Made by a program: the position numbers and the translations under genes. From CAWUKT01 sp041565275 (GTDB taxonomy: Bacteria > Bacteroidota > Bacteroidia > J057 > JADKCL01), in the NCBI GenBank assembly GCA_041565275.1, contig JBFGVE010000025.1, positions 1 to 26,636 of the forward strand: a DNA stretch of 26,636 nt. The letters run 5' to 3'. A model generated the notes under the pieces. That model saw nothing but the letters and a program-made list of their open reading frames with translations. It made no database searches and had not been told where the DNA came from. Positions 7,589 through 15,673 of the stretch are shown here, one piece after another (position 1 is the stretch's first letter; every line of letters starts with the position of its first letter).

Positions 7589-8659
7589 ATGAGCTCGAAG
7601 TCGATTGATAATATCCCAATGAGCAAAAACAGCTCCACTACAATCCTTAATTTCGTAAAAGAAAATCCTTTATCATCTTCCAGCGAAATCCACAGCGGTG
7701 TCGGTCTTGATATTGGTTATGCTACTACTAAGCGGGTACTAGCTAATTTGGTGTCAGAGGGCCTTATAGCCAAAGAAGGGCAAGGAAGAGGAACCAAATA
7801 CAAAATCAGTACTGCTTATGAATTGATCTTTCCGATTGATCAGGATAATTATTTTCAGCAAGAGATCGATGATAGAAAAATACGGAGTCAATTTAATCTT
7901 GACCTGATTCCAAAGGTCTTAGGTAAAGTGAGATTGTTTACCGATAGCGAACTTTCCTACCTAAACAACCTCCAGAAACAATACCATGAGAATATTTCTC
8001 AACTGGATGAAGAGATATTCAAAAAGGAGATGGAGCGCTTAGCAATTGATTTGAGCTGGAAATCGTCTCAGATAGAAGGAAATACCTATTCCTTATTGGA
8101 AACCGAAAGACTTCTGAAGGAAAAGGAAACAGCAAAGGGAAAGACCAAAGAGGAAGCGATCATGCTTTTAAATCACAAGGAGGCTCTGGATTTCATCATG
8201 AATGATCCAAGCTATCTTATGCCATTGACGGTTTCCCGAATTGAGGACATTCATAGTATTCTTATCAAGGATCTAGGAATCAATAGAAATATCAGACGCC
8301 AGCGAGTGGGTATCACGGGGACCAACTACCGTCCATTAGATAACGAACATCAAATCCGTGAAGCCTTTCAAGGAATGTGTGATTTGGTAAATGATCGGGA
8401 AAATGTATTTGAAAAGGCTTTCCTCCCTTTGGTTTTAATTTCCTATATACAAGGATTCAGCGACGGGAATAAGAGAACAGCCAGGATAATCAGCAATGCT
8501 GTTTTGGCCCATTACAGATATTGTCCGATATCATTTAGAACGGTGGATTCTATTGATTATAAAAAGGCCACGCTTTTATTCTATGAACAAAACAACATCT
8601 CGGCTTTTAAAAAAATATTTACAGAGCAATATAAGTTTGCTGTCGAGACTTATTTTTAG
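7589..8659 (+). CDS. Winged-helix/Fic-domain protein with Gln in place of the catalytic His
   Basis: This 356-residue cytoplasmic protein has an N-terminal winged helix (about residues 12-75, TTKRVLANLVSEGLIAKEGQ with a basic wing GQGRGTKYKI) and a C-terminal Fic domain. Fic enzymes usually transfer AMP or another nucleotide part to a target, using HxFxxGNxxR. Here the motif reads QGFSDGNKRTAR at 288-299, so the catalytic His is Gln288 while F290, D292, G293, N294 and R296 are kept. An inhibitory motif S159-x-x-x-E163-G164-N165 precedes the Fic core, as in class II Fic proteins. The loss of His suggests altered or absent AMP transfer and perhaps a regulatory role. Start may be ATG 7589 or, giving a normal leader, ATG 7619. 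No small antitoxin-like ORF adjoins it. It sits next to Wadjet but has its own promoter. Confidence 0.88.
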   Translation: MSSKSIDNIPMSKNSSTTILNFVKENPLSSSSEIHSGVGLDIGYATTKRVLANLVSEGLIAKEGQGRGTKYKISTAYELIFPIDQDNYFQQEIDDRKIRSQFNLDLIPKVLGKVRLFTDSELSYLNNLQKQYHENISQLDEEIFKKEMERLAIDLSWKSSQIEGNTYSLLETERLLKEKETAKGKTKEEAIMLLNHKEALDFIMNDPSYLMPLTVSRIEDIHSILIKDLGINRNIRRQRVGITGTNYRPLDNEHQIREAFQGMCDLVNDRENVFEKAFLPLVLISYIQGFSDGNKRTARIISNAVLAHYRYCPISFRTVDSIDYKKATLLFYEQNNISAFKKIFTEQYKFAVETYF

Positions 8660-8768
8660 GATTTCACCGGTGTTGTAAGCTTTGTAAGTACCCCTGAACC
8701 TCAGACACTCTTAGAATGGGAATGACCCGGAATTAAAACAATGTAGCATAGAACTGGTCGGCAGGCTG

Positions 8769-9242
8769 CTAGTCAAGGATATTTATGTACTCAACATTTT
8801 TCATTCTGTCCATATATCCTTGGTTCAGGCATTGCTCGATAGGACCGCACCAGTGCCGGACCACATTACCCTTGAGTTCCAGCGTTTTTCCTTCGAGTTC
8901 TTTCACCTGTTCGGACCAGTTTTTCCCACTTTTTTCAAATGCATCCGTAGAAATGAAAATACCTCCAACGCGGGGCTGGAAACCTTTATCGGTGTAAAGT
9001 TTCCCCCGGATGATCTGAACTCCAAGGTCCTCATCGTGTCCCTGCTCATCGTCCGGATAGTTAGCTTTCATATCCTGGCCTCCGTCCGAACTGTTCATTT
9101 CTTCGCCTCTTTTCATTTCGGAAGATACATCCATGACAGGATTGTCGCCCGCAGACCCAGTTCGGGTTTTGCAGGAAATTGAGATCAGGCTGACCGTGAG
9201 GAAGAAAAAGAATAATTTCATTTTTGAAAGGAAAGAGTTCAT
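8769..9242 (-). CDS. Small lipoprotein, function unknown
   Basis: This 157-residue protein has a hydrophobic N-terminus (KLFFFFLTVSLISISC) ending in a lipobox-like SISC with C24, so it is probably an outer-membrane or periplasmic lipoprotein. Residues 25-70 form a low-complexity acidic linker. The globular part (about 73-157) begins VQIIRGKLYTDKGFQPRVGG and includes GKTLELKGNVVRHW, reminiscent of a small beta-barrel (OB-like) fold, with two cysteines (C132 and C138) that could form a disulphide. Translation could start at M1 or M8; M8 gives a more typical signal peptide. I do not recognise a named family. Confidence 0.75.
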   Translation of the reverse strand: MNSFLSKMKLFFFFLTVSLISISCKTRTGSAGDNPVMDVSSEMKRGEEMNSSDGGQDMKANYPDDEQGHDEDLGVQIIRGKLYTDKGFQPRVGGIFISTDAFEKSGKNWSEQVKELEGKTLELKGNVVRHWCGPIEQCLNQGYMDRMKNVEYINILD

Positions 9243-9266
9243 GAGGGTAAGGTAAACAAATTAGCT

Positions 9267-9929
9267 CTAGAATCCGGAAGCAGCATCGTCTCGCCTGGAA
9301 GAGTCTGCGGCTCCTTCGAGAAACCCATCCCGCCCATGGTCCCGAATGCGCTCCAAACTTTCCGCCAAGTCCTTCTGGACAATCAAATCACCTGCTTTCC
9401 AATCGTCTTTCTTGATCAGGTATCCATTTTTTTCTTGTCCTAAAAGACCAGGATTGTACTTGAGGAAAACTTCTTTGATTTTATTAAGCCACATCGCTTG
9501 GTTTTCGGTTGCAGGATATCCCTCCCGCGCAAGCCGGACAGCAGGTTCTATCAATTTCTGCCAAGGCAGAGAACCGTATTTCTGATGTGCTTCGTACAAT
9601 CCGGCTACAGACCCTGGTACTCCCACAGAAAGGTGGCCTCGTCGGCTCAATTCAGTAACTACTTCTCCGCATTCGCCGAGGTACATGTCACGGTAACCCT
9701 TGGCAGGAGCCTTTTCTCGGAAATCGAGAGTAGTCGATTGTCCATCTGCTTGCCTAAAGACCATGAATCCACCACCACCAATGTTGCCAGCGTAAGGAAA
9801 CACAACCGCCAGGGCAAATTGTACATCTACGGCAGCATCGATTGCATTGCCCCCTTCGAAGAGAATGTTCCGGCCCACCTGCGCAGCTTCCGGCCGTGCG
9901 CAAACTACCATGGCAGAATCTTCAAGCAA
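9267..9929 (-). pseudogene. Gamma-glutamyltranspeptidase fragment (N-terminal part only)
   Basis: The 220-residue frame matches the first part of the large subunit of gamma-glutamyltranspeptidase: LEDSAMVV, GGNAIDAAV, AVVFPYAGNIGGGGFMV, DFREKAPA and GVPGSVAGLYEAHQKYGSLPW. These enzymes break down glutathione in the periplasm and need about 550 residues, including a catalytic Thr that starts the small subunit. Here the reading stops just after GRDGFLEGA with an unrelated tail (ADSSRRDDAASGF), so the catalytic half is absent. No signal peptide precedes the start: the first codon is TTG, and the open frame extends only about 11 codons further back (IPPLGLLEDSAM) toward the divergent mtnA. Both ends are missing, so this is a decaying remnant. 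Confidence 0.85.
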
Positions 9930-9956
9930 GCCTAAGGGAGGGATAATTGAAATAAC

Positions 9957-9964
9957 TATCTTTG
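9957..9964 (+). promoter_or_regulatory. Possible -7 element of mtnA
   Basis: TATCTTTG is an exact TAnnTTTG match ending 4 bases before the mtnA ATG. The transcript would start at or next to the start codon, implying a leaderless mRNA. No -33 element is clear. Confidence 0.3.
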
Positions 9965-9968
9965 ATAA

Positions 9969-11111
9969 ATGGAAATCAAAGGCCGTGCATTTCGCAGTAT
10001 TTGGATGGATCCTGCCAACCTATCAGAGGTCAAGATCATCGATGAGCGGCATTTGCCCCATGAGCTGGTGATTGAACGGCTGCTGACCGTGAAGGATGCC
10101 GCCACTGCGATTCGGGATATGCATATCCGGGGAGCCCCTTTGATAGGAATTACAGCTGCTTTCGGGATGTACCTGGCTGGACTGGAGCTTGGTGACGACC
10201 CTGATTATGACCGAAAGTTGATGGCTGCCGCAGATGTACTGCGCGAGACACGTCCCACCGCCGTAAACCTCTCCTGGGCGATCGAGCAGCAATTGCTTTG
10301 CCTGGGACGAAAAACGATCGGAACAAAAAATACAAGGGCAAAAAGAACCGGGCCGGAGAAGACGGAAGCCCTGCGAACCAATGCTTTGAAACTGGCGGAA
10401 GAGGATGTTGAGATCTGCCGGATGATCGGTGTGCACGGCGTCCCTTTGATCCGGGAGATCTACGAAAAAAAAGAGGACACAGTCAATATTCTTACCCATT
10501 GTAACGCCGGCTGGCTGGCGACCGTTGATTACGGGACTGCAACCTCACCCATCTACCAAGCCCACAATGCGGGAATTCCTATACATGTCTGGGTAGACGA
10601 AACCCGGCCGCGCAATCAGGGTGCCCGCCTCACGGCATGGGAGTTGGGGCAGCATGGAGTGCCACATACTATAGTCCCGGACAATACGGGCGGTCACCTG
10701 ATGCAACACGGTTTGGTAGATCTGTGTATTGTCGGCAGTGACCGGACAACCGTTACAGGTGATGTGGCCAATAAGATCGGAACTTACCTGAAGGCTTTGG
10801 CCGCCAGGGACAATGGTATCCCCTTCTATGTAGCCCTGCCAGGGACATCCATCGACTGGACCTTGAAGGATGGGCTGAAGCAAATACCGATTGAGACAAG
10901 AGATCCAGATGAAGTGCGGTATATAAAGGGATGGGATGGTGAAAAATATCAGAGAGTGCTTTTGACACCCGAAGACAGCCCAGCCATCAACTATGGCTTT
11001 GACATAACCCCGGCCAGACTGGTCTCAGGATTGATCACTGAACGCGGGATCTGTGAGGCGGCGGAACACTCAATCTTAACCCTCTACCCTGAATTTGCCC
11101 CGATAGCCTAG
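9969..11111 (+). CDS. mtnA: S-methyl-5-thioribose-1-phosphate isomerase (MtnA)
   Basis: This 380-residue enzyme converts methylthioribose-1-phosphate to methylthioribulose-1-phosphate in the cytoplasmic methionine salvage pathway. It belongs to the eIF2B-alpha/MtnA superfamily. Visible motifs are RGAPLIG (54-60), THCNAGWLATVDYGTA with the catalytic C178, VDETRPRNQGARLTAWEL, and IVGSDR with the catalytic D258, followed by DVANKIGTYLKALAA and FYVALPGTSID. The Cys and Asp mark the isomerase and argue against a translation initiation factor. A short Lys/Arg-rich insertion (about 116-132) extends it slightly beyond the usual 340-350 residues. The start gives the family N-terminus (MEIKGRAFRSIW). 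No other methionine salvage gene is in the window, and it converges with the caspase gene on its right. Confidence 0.95.
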   Translation: MEIKGRAFRSIWMDPANLSEVKIIDERHLPHELVIERLLTVKDAATAIRDMHIRGAPLIGITAAFGMYLAGLELGDDPDYDRKLMAAADVLRETRPTAVNLSWAIEQQLLCLGRKTIGTKNTRAKRTGPEKTEALRTNALKLAEEDVEICRMIGVHGVPLIREIYEKKEDTVNILTHCNAGWLATVDYGTATSPIYQAHNAGIPIHVWVDETRPRNQGARLTAWELGQHGVPHTIVPDNTGGHLMQHGLVDLCIVGSDRTTVTGDVANKIGTYLKALAARDNGIPFYVALPGTSIDWTLKDGLKQIPIETRDPDEVRYIKGWDGEKYQRVLLTPEDSPAINYGFDITPARLVSGLITERGICEAAEHSILTLYPEFAPIA

Positions 11112-11128
11112 CAGCAATTACCGCAACG

Positions 11129-13348
11129 CTATCGCACGATGAACAAGAAGTCACTTCCAGGTTCATTTGACCCAAATTCCCCAAACCTTGGCTCCGGCAA
11201 AAGCCGCTCAAAGTAAATGGTCAGTTCACCCAAGGTAAGGATCTTATCATGACCACCGTAGTTGCGCAGCCCCTCGAGGAATTTGCGGGTAAAGGGAGAG
11301 TGGCGGCCAGGGGTACCGTCCGGGACGTATTCCTTGCCACCCGAAGTCAGGTACCGACGGGTCTTGAACTTCATCTTGCGTTCAATGAATTCACTTTCAG
11401 TCATCTCCCCACCGCCTTTTTCATTGCCCCGGTTTCCTCCTTGAGCAATGAAAGGGTCAATGGTACCCCCAAAGCAGACATCCATACAGAGGAAAATATG
11501 ACGGCAGGGGATGTTATTGATAATAGTCCGTAAACTGGAATGAGAAATATAGCTTTCATTGCCTTCGTCCATTTTCAAAGAATTGGCACATACTACATAC
11601 CCTTCTCCAAAGAACTCATCGAATCTACCGTGGCCGGCAAAAAAGATCATCAATTGATCATCGGGGCCGTACTTCTTCTTGGCATACGTCTTCAGAGTCT
11701 TAAGGATTTCTTTGCGGTCCATACCTATGGCAAGCTCTGTATTGAAGCCGTAATTTTGCTCCAATTCACGGGCCATGGTACGCACATCATTAACAGGATT
11801 GACAAGATCTGTCCATTCCGAGTAATCATCTGTCGCAAAGAACAGAGCGTAGTCATTGGCATTGCGAATGACAGGTTGGGCCGGCGTATTCACCTTGACA
11901 GAGATATTGGAACGTTGGATCAGACCATCGGTATTTTTAGCCAGCAGCTGGATGTCATTGTCTCCGTCCGTCAGCTCCAGTCGCTGATCGACAATGACAT
12001 CAAAATTTCCTTCCGGATCTACTCTGGCATCACTGGGAATTTGCTGACCGTTGACTATAAGTTTGACACCTGTGATCTTCGATCCGGAACTGACTCCTGC
12101 CCTGTAGGTCAACGCCTTGGTGTCAATGGTCAGCTCATCGGAGCCCGGGGTTACCAGGGTAATGACCGGTGGCTTGGGAATATAGCTTTTGCTTCCTTCC
12201 CGGACAGCGAGGTACTCAGCTTCGATATGGAGATCAGACGTCAGCACCAAACCCAGCCGGTCGCCCAGGAAAGACTGGAAGGGAATATCCCGGAGCCAGA
12301 TATCATTGAGGAAAAAAGAGTATTTCTCTCCAGTCCTGCGTACCACCAATTTATTGGAGCGAACGCTCAGGTGAAGCAATTGGTCGCTGGGCGTCCAGTT
12401 CACCAGTTTCAGACTGGTTCCTTCTTTCTTCCTGAACACTGCATAACTGCCAAAGCTATTGATCAGAAACATAAAACCATTGTCTGCATCTTTTGCGCCC
12501 CAGACCATTCCATAGCCCCTGTTTTTTTTTCCGGCCAACTGTCTGACGTTCAATTCAACTTCGAAGTCTTTCTCCGGATCAATGGGTTTGGAGATCAGTT
12601 TGCAGGTAGCGTCCATTCCCACTTCATTGCGCATAAAGAGTTTGTTACTCTTCTGGATCAGAACAGCAGAGTCGCGAGCATCTTTGATCCAGCCGTTCGC
12701 ATTGTCTTCAAATGAGTCCTCAAAGACGACAGGCATCCCCTTTTCCTGGACAATGTCCAAAGAGTTGATGTGTAGCGCTGTCTGATTGTACAAAACAAAT
12801 CCAACCTGATTGCCCGAAAAACCTTTGAAGGGTGTAGAATAGAGAAAATGCTCATTTGCATAAAAAGAGAGCACTCCCCCTGTCTTCCGGATGTCCAGTT
12901 GATTGCTAAGCCCTTTTCCCTTAATGAAATCCTCCTCCCGGGTAAATGACTTGATCTCTTTGTAATTCTCGTCTTTGTACTGGTATACCCTGTACTGACC
13001 AGCTGCATTGATATTGAATCCATAGAAATTGCCAGCATCCTTCCCTCCCCAAACCAACCCAAATCCATCTGTATCTTGTCCCTGGTACTGGGTCAATTCT
13101 GTAGAAATATGAAAATCCTGTCCTTCATCCAGTTCGTCAACATCAATTACAAACAGGTAGGAACCTGAAGATGCATGGTGGACAAGGTTGTACTTCCCTC
13201 CCTTGAACTCTGCAGAGGCCTTTTCATTGTCTTGTTCAGGCCATCCTTTGTAGTTGCTACTGAAGTCTTCAGCCAAAATGACCCGCTGCTGGGCAGAGGA
13301 TCTGGTAAATAACATGGCCAGAAAACAAAACGTCAGTAACATTTTCAT
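11129..13348 (-). CDS. Exported caspase-like (C14) protease with two jelly-roll repeats and an Ig-like domain
   Basis: The chosen start (M29 of a longer frame reaching 13432) gives a clean signal peptide, MKMLLTFCFLAMLFTRSSAQ, and 739 residues. Two repeats of about 185 residues follow, each with an EDSF/EDFS opening and a matching centre (DGFGLVWGGKDA and RGYGMVWGAKDA), resembling LamG/concanavalin-like sugar-binding sandwiches. Next comes an Ig-like domain (PPVITLVTPGSDE to SNISVKVN), then a caspase p20-like domain. The catalytic pair is present: His in FFAGHGRFDE (H573) and Cys in FLCMDVCFGG (C625). Clan CD proteases of this kind cut after basic or acidic residues. The protein should act in the periplasm or outside the cell. 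It is the downstream member of a tandem pair, 58 bp after its paralogue. Confidence 0.88.
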   Translation of the reverse strand: MKMLLTFCFLAMLFTRSSAQQRVILAEDFSSNYKGWPEQDNEKASAEFKGGKYNLVHHASSGSYLFVIDVDELDEGQDFHISTELTQYQGQDTDGFGLVWGGKDAGNFYGFNINAAGQYRVYQYKDENYKEIKSFTREEDFIKGKGLSNQLDIRKTGGVLSFYANEHFLYSTPFKGFSGNQVGFVLYNQTALHINSLDIVQEKGMPVVFEDSFEDNANGWIKDARDSAVLIQKSNKLFMRNEVGMDATCKLISKPIDPEKDFEVELNVRQLAGKKNRGYGMVWGAKDADNGFMFLINSFGSYAVFRKKEGTSLKLVNWTPSDQLLHLSVRSNKLVVRRTGEKYSFFLNDIWLRDIPFQSFLGDRLGLVLTSDLHIEAEYLAVREGSKSYIPKPPVITLVTPGSDELTIDTKALTYRAGVSSGSKITGVKLIVNGQQIPSDARVDPEGNFDVIVDQRLELTDGDNDIQLLAKNTDGLIQRSNISVKVNTPAQPVIRNANDYALFFATDDYSEWTDLVNPVNDVRTMARELEQNYGFNTELAIGMDRKEILKTLKTYAKKKYGPDDQLMIFFAGHGRFDEFFGEGYVVCANSLKMDEGNESYISHSSLRTIINNIPCRHIFLCMDVCFGGTIDPFIAQGGNRGNEKGGGEMTESEFIERKMKFKTRRYLTSGGKEYVPDGTPGRHSPFTRKFLEGLRNYGGHDKILTLGELTIYFERLLPEPRFGEFGSNEPGSDFLFIVR

Positions 13349-13406
13349 ACCGTGGTCCCGAATTATAGAGAAGACAATTAACACTACGTGGGTTGCTATT
13401 ATACTC

Positions 13407-15404
13407 TTACCTGATCTTAGCGATTGGTACAAGGCCTATGCCACGCTTGATGGCGGTGGGCTTCTGGCTCCATCCAGTGAGACCAAGCACACGGTCGGAG
13501 ACATAGTCGCTTAACTCATTCACTGTGACATAGCCATTGTTGTTTCCTGTTGCATCGGCCTTGCCCTCGATGCCTTCGAGGAGGGCAGTAGCAAACACAC
13601 TGTTACCAGTTTCTGAAGTCCGGGACTTCTGCTTTGTGGAAGTCGAGCTCATAAAAATGCGTATATCCTCCTGGCTGTCAATCACACTTTCAAAGTCTTC
13701 TTTTACTTCGTCCATGTTTGCAAACCCGATGTCAGCAGGTTCCTCCTCTTCACCTGCCTTTATGTCGTGGCTGGCATCCATGAAATAAAGTGTAGAGGCA
13801 TTGTAGCGGGATATTTCTTCCAGCACCCATCGGTTGTCGATAGCTGTTTCCTTCAGGTTAGAACGGCTCCCGGCTACATCATGGGGCTTGAGATAGAAGT
13901 TGCCGTCCATTTCTTCACCATGACCAGCGAAGTAGATCAGCACCAAATCATCATCTGCTGCAGCGCCACGGATCTTCCGGATGGCATCTTCAATGTTCTG
14001 GCGGGTAGCTTCGCTGTCGCTAAGGATTTGTGCCTTCACATCGGTAAACAGTTTACCTTTCTGAGACTGTAATCTATCTATCAAAGCTTCCACATCGTCA
14101 CCGGTATGGTCCAGATCAAGGTTATCGGCAGCATAATCTTCGATGCCTATGGCTAGAATATGAAGGTTGCGGACGGCAACCTGGCGATTGGGGTCCTTGA
14201 AGGTAATGTACCGTTCGCCCGAAGTGAAGCGGCCAAACTCAGTCTCAACTTCTAGGAAAACGGTATTTTGTCCTTCCTGCAAGGGAAGCGTTTCTTCCAC
14301 AAACCACGCATCAGAGACACCTATTTTACGCAAGACCACTCCCCCGATCTCTTTTTTGGTATCACCGTGGTTGCGGCGCAGGGAAATAGACTTGATATCC
14401 GGCATTCTCTGGTTAACGCCGGGGGTCAACTTCAACTGCATAACCTGTGTTGGCTCAGTTACAAGGTTGTCGTATTCGGGGCGGCTCCATTCAATGAGGA
14501 TAGGTGTGCCGTAGCCATAGCCCCCTCCGTCCCAATCTCCACGCTTGGCGAGTGCAGATTCACTGAAGGAGTCATAAAAGTAATTGGTGACTGCAGCGGT
14601 TGCATTGCGGTCGCGGCCCTGCTTTTTGAAACGTGCTACGAACCCGGCGTTGTTGTATTCAACTGTCATCGTCTGGGAACGGATCAGATCACCTTCTTTC
14701 TCTTCATATATTTTGATGGTTGTCAGCCCATTACCTTCATAACTAAGGTTTGCTTGCTCAACCCTGTCAGCCTGGCTGCTACGCACCTGTATCAATTTTC
14801 CACCATCATAAAAGCACCTCACACTGCGGCCAGGACCTTTCATAGATACCACGCTACCTTCTAAGTTATAAGTCCAATCAAAAGATATGGTCTTCACCGG
14901 GTAACCTCCTTCATAAGTACGCTGCCGGACGAGCCGATAATTTGAATCGTAGAAACGTTCAAATTCGCGGACACCGACCTCTTCCTGAAGGATTGATTTT
15001 TTAAGATTGCCTTCACGGCTGTAGTAGAAATGCTCGGTGGAAATATGTCTCCCAAGCTGATATGTATGGATACGGCGGATCTTACCGGCTTTGTCGTAGG
15101 CAACTGTATAAGTACGCCCGTTCTCATCTTCTACACGGGCAACATCACCCCGAAGGTTTAACTCAGTAATATTGCGGTATGTACCGGGCTTGTCTTCACC
15201 GGCTTGGGTACGCACTTTGCGAATACCATTGGCACGCCAGTCTTGGAAAAAAGCCAGATGTACTTCGTCTACTACGTTAAAAAATCCATCGTTGATGGAC
15301 TGGTAAAACAATACGTCATTGCGGTTATGTGCTTCCGCCTGACCGAAGCTTAATGTGAGAAACAGGGTCAAAGCTATGGTCAAGAATTGTTTCATAAATT
15401 TCAT
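13407..15404 (-). CDS. Exported caspase-like protein with Ser in place of the catalytic Cys
   Basis: This 665-residue protein starts with a signal peptide (MKFMKQFLTIALTLFLTLSFGQAEA). Residues about 90-290 contain repeated segments of the YD/RHS-like kind (YTVAYDKAGKIRRI, FERFYDSNYRLVRQ, SFDWTYNLEGSVV, MTVEYNNAGFVARF). An Ig-like domain follows (about 320-415, ending in QNTVFLEVETEFGRF) and then a caspase domain from about 418. The His is kept in IYFAGHGEE (H495), but the usual DxC motif reads FMDASHD, with Ser545 where the nucleophilic Cys should be. It may be a pseudo-protease that regulates or scaffolds its active neighbour, or a Ser variant. The Ig-caspase order equals that of the downstream protein, so the pair probably arose by duplication. 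A TATTTTTG element lies upstream. Confidence 0.87.
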   Translation of the reverse strand: MKFMKQFLTIALTLFLTLSFGQAEAHNRNDVLFYQSINDGFFNVVDEVHLAFFQDWRANGIRKVRTQAGEDKPGTYRNITELNLRGDVARVEDENGRTYTVAYDKAGKIRRIHTYQLGRHISTEHFYYSREGNLKKSILQEEVGVREFERFYDSNYRLVRQRTYEGGYPVKTISFDWTYNLEGSVVSMKGPGRSVRCFYDGGKLIQVRSSQADRVEQANLSYEGNGLTTIKIYEEKEGDLIRSQTMTVEYNNAGFVARFKKQGRDRNATAAVTNYFYDSFSESALAKRGDWDGGGYGYGTPILIEWSRPEYDNLVTEPTQVMQLKLTPGVNQRMPDIKSISLRRNHGDTKKEIGGVVLRKIGVSDAWFVEETLPLQEGQNTVFLEVETEFGRFTSGERYITFKDPNRQVAVRNLHILAIGIEDYAADNLDLDHTGDDVEALIDRLQSQKGKLFTDVKAQILSDSEATRQNIEDAIRKIRGAAADDDLVLIYFAGHGEEMDGNFYLKPHDVAGSRSNLKETAIDNRWVLEEISRYNASTLYFMDASHDIKAGEEEEPADIGFANMDEVKEDFESVIDSQEDIRIFMSSTSTKQKSRTSETGNSVFATALLEGIEGKADATGNNNGYVTVNELSDYVSDRVLGLTGWSQKPTAIKRGIGLVPIAKIR

Positions 15405-15447
15405 ACCAGATTGATTGGATTTAATAATTGTTTAAGCCTCCTATTAC

Positions 15448-15455
15448 CAAAAATA
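15448..15455 (-). promoter_or_regulatory. Probable -7 element of the caspase pair
   Basis: On the minus strand, TATTTTTG is an exact TAnnTTTG match 44 bases before the ATG at 15404. A minus-strand TTTG lies further upstream at 15486-15483, a little farther than usual. AGGAGG on the same strand (15442-15437) is too far from the ATG to serve it. The two caspase-like genes probably share this promoter. Confidence 0.4.
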
Positions 15456-15661
15456 TTAGACATGCCATTAAATGTGGCTACCCAAAAAAGGGCGATCACC
15501 AAACTGTAAACTTACCCTGAAGTATAGACAAGGTAGCGGACTCCAAAACTAAGAAAATAAAAACAGACACTTCCAACCAAAAGAACAGTGGCATTCAGAT
15601 TCATCTTGATCCTTCATCAGTTCCGGGAGCTTTCCAAGTAATTTCATCGGGGAAAAATCCT

Positions 15662-15669
15662 TACCTTTA
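15662..15669 (+). promoter_or_regulatory. Possible -7 element of the divergent lipoprotein gene
   Basis: TACCTTTA matches 7 of 8 positions of TAnnTTTG and ends 4 bases before the ATG at 15674, again implying a leaderless or nearly leaderless transcript. The rest of the 15405-15673 gap shows nothing else that I can support. Confidence 0.27.
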
Positions 15670-15673
15670 GTGT

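Noticed and set aside
7589..8659. Doc/Fic toxin-antitoxin module
   Set aside because: No small partner ORF adjoins it, and the SxxxEG inhibitory motif lies in the same chain.
9969..11111. Translation initiation factor eIF2B-like subunit
   Set aside because: The catalytic Cys178 and Asp258 and the bacterial context indicate the isomerase MtnA.
11540..12715. Plus-strand 391-aa open frame opposite the caspase-like gene
   Set aside because: The minus strand carries a clear signal peptide, repeats and GHG/Cys motifs; the plus frame shows no recognisable domain.
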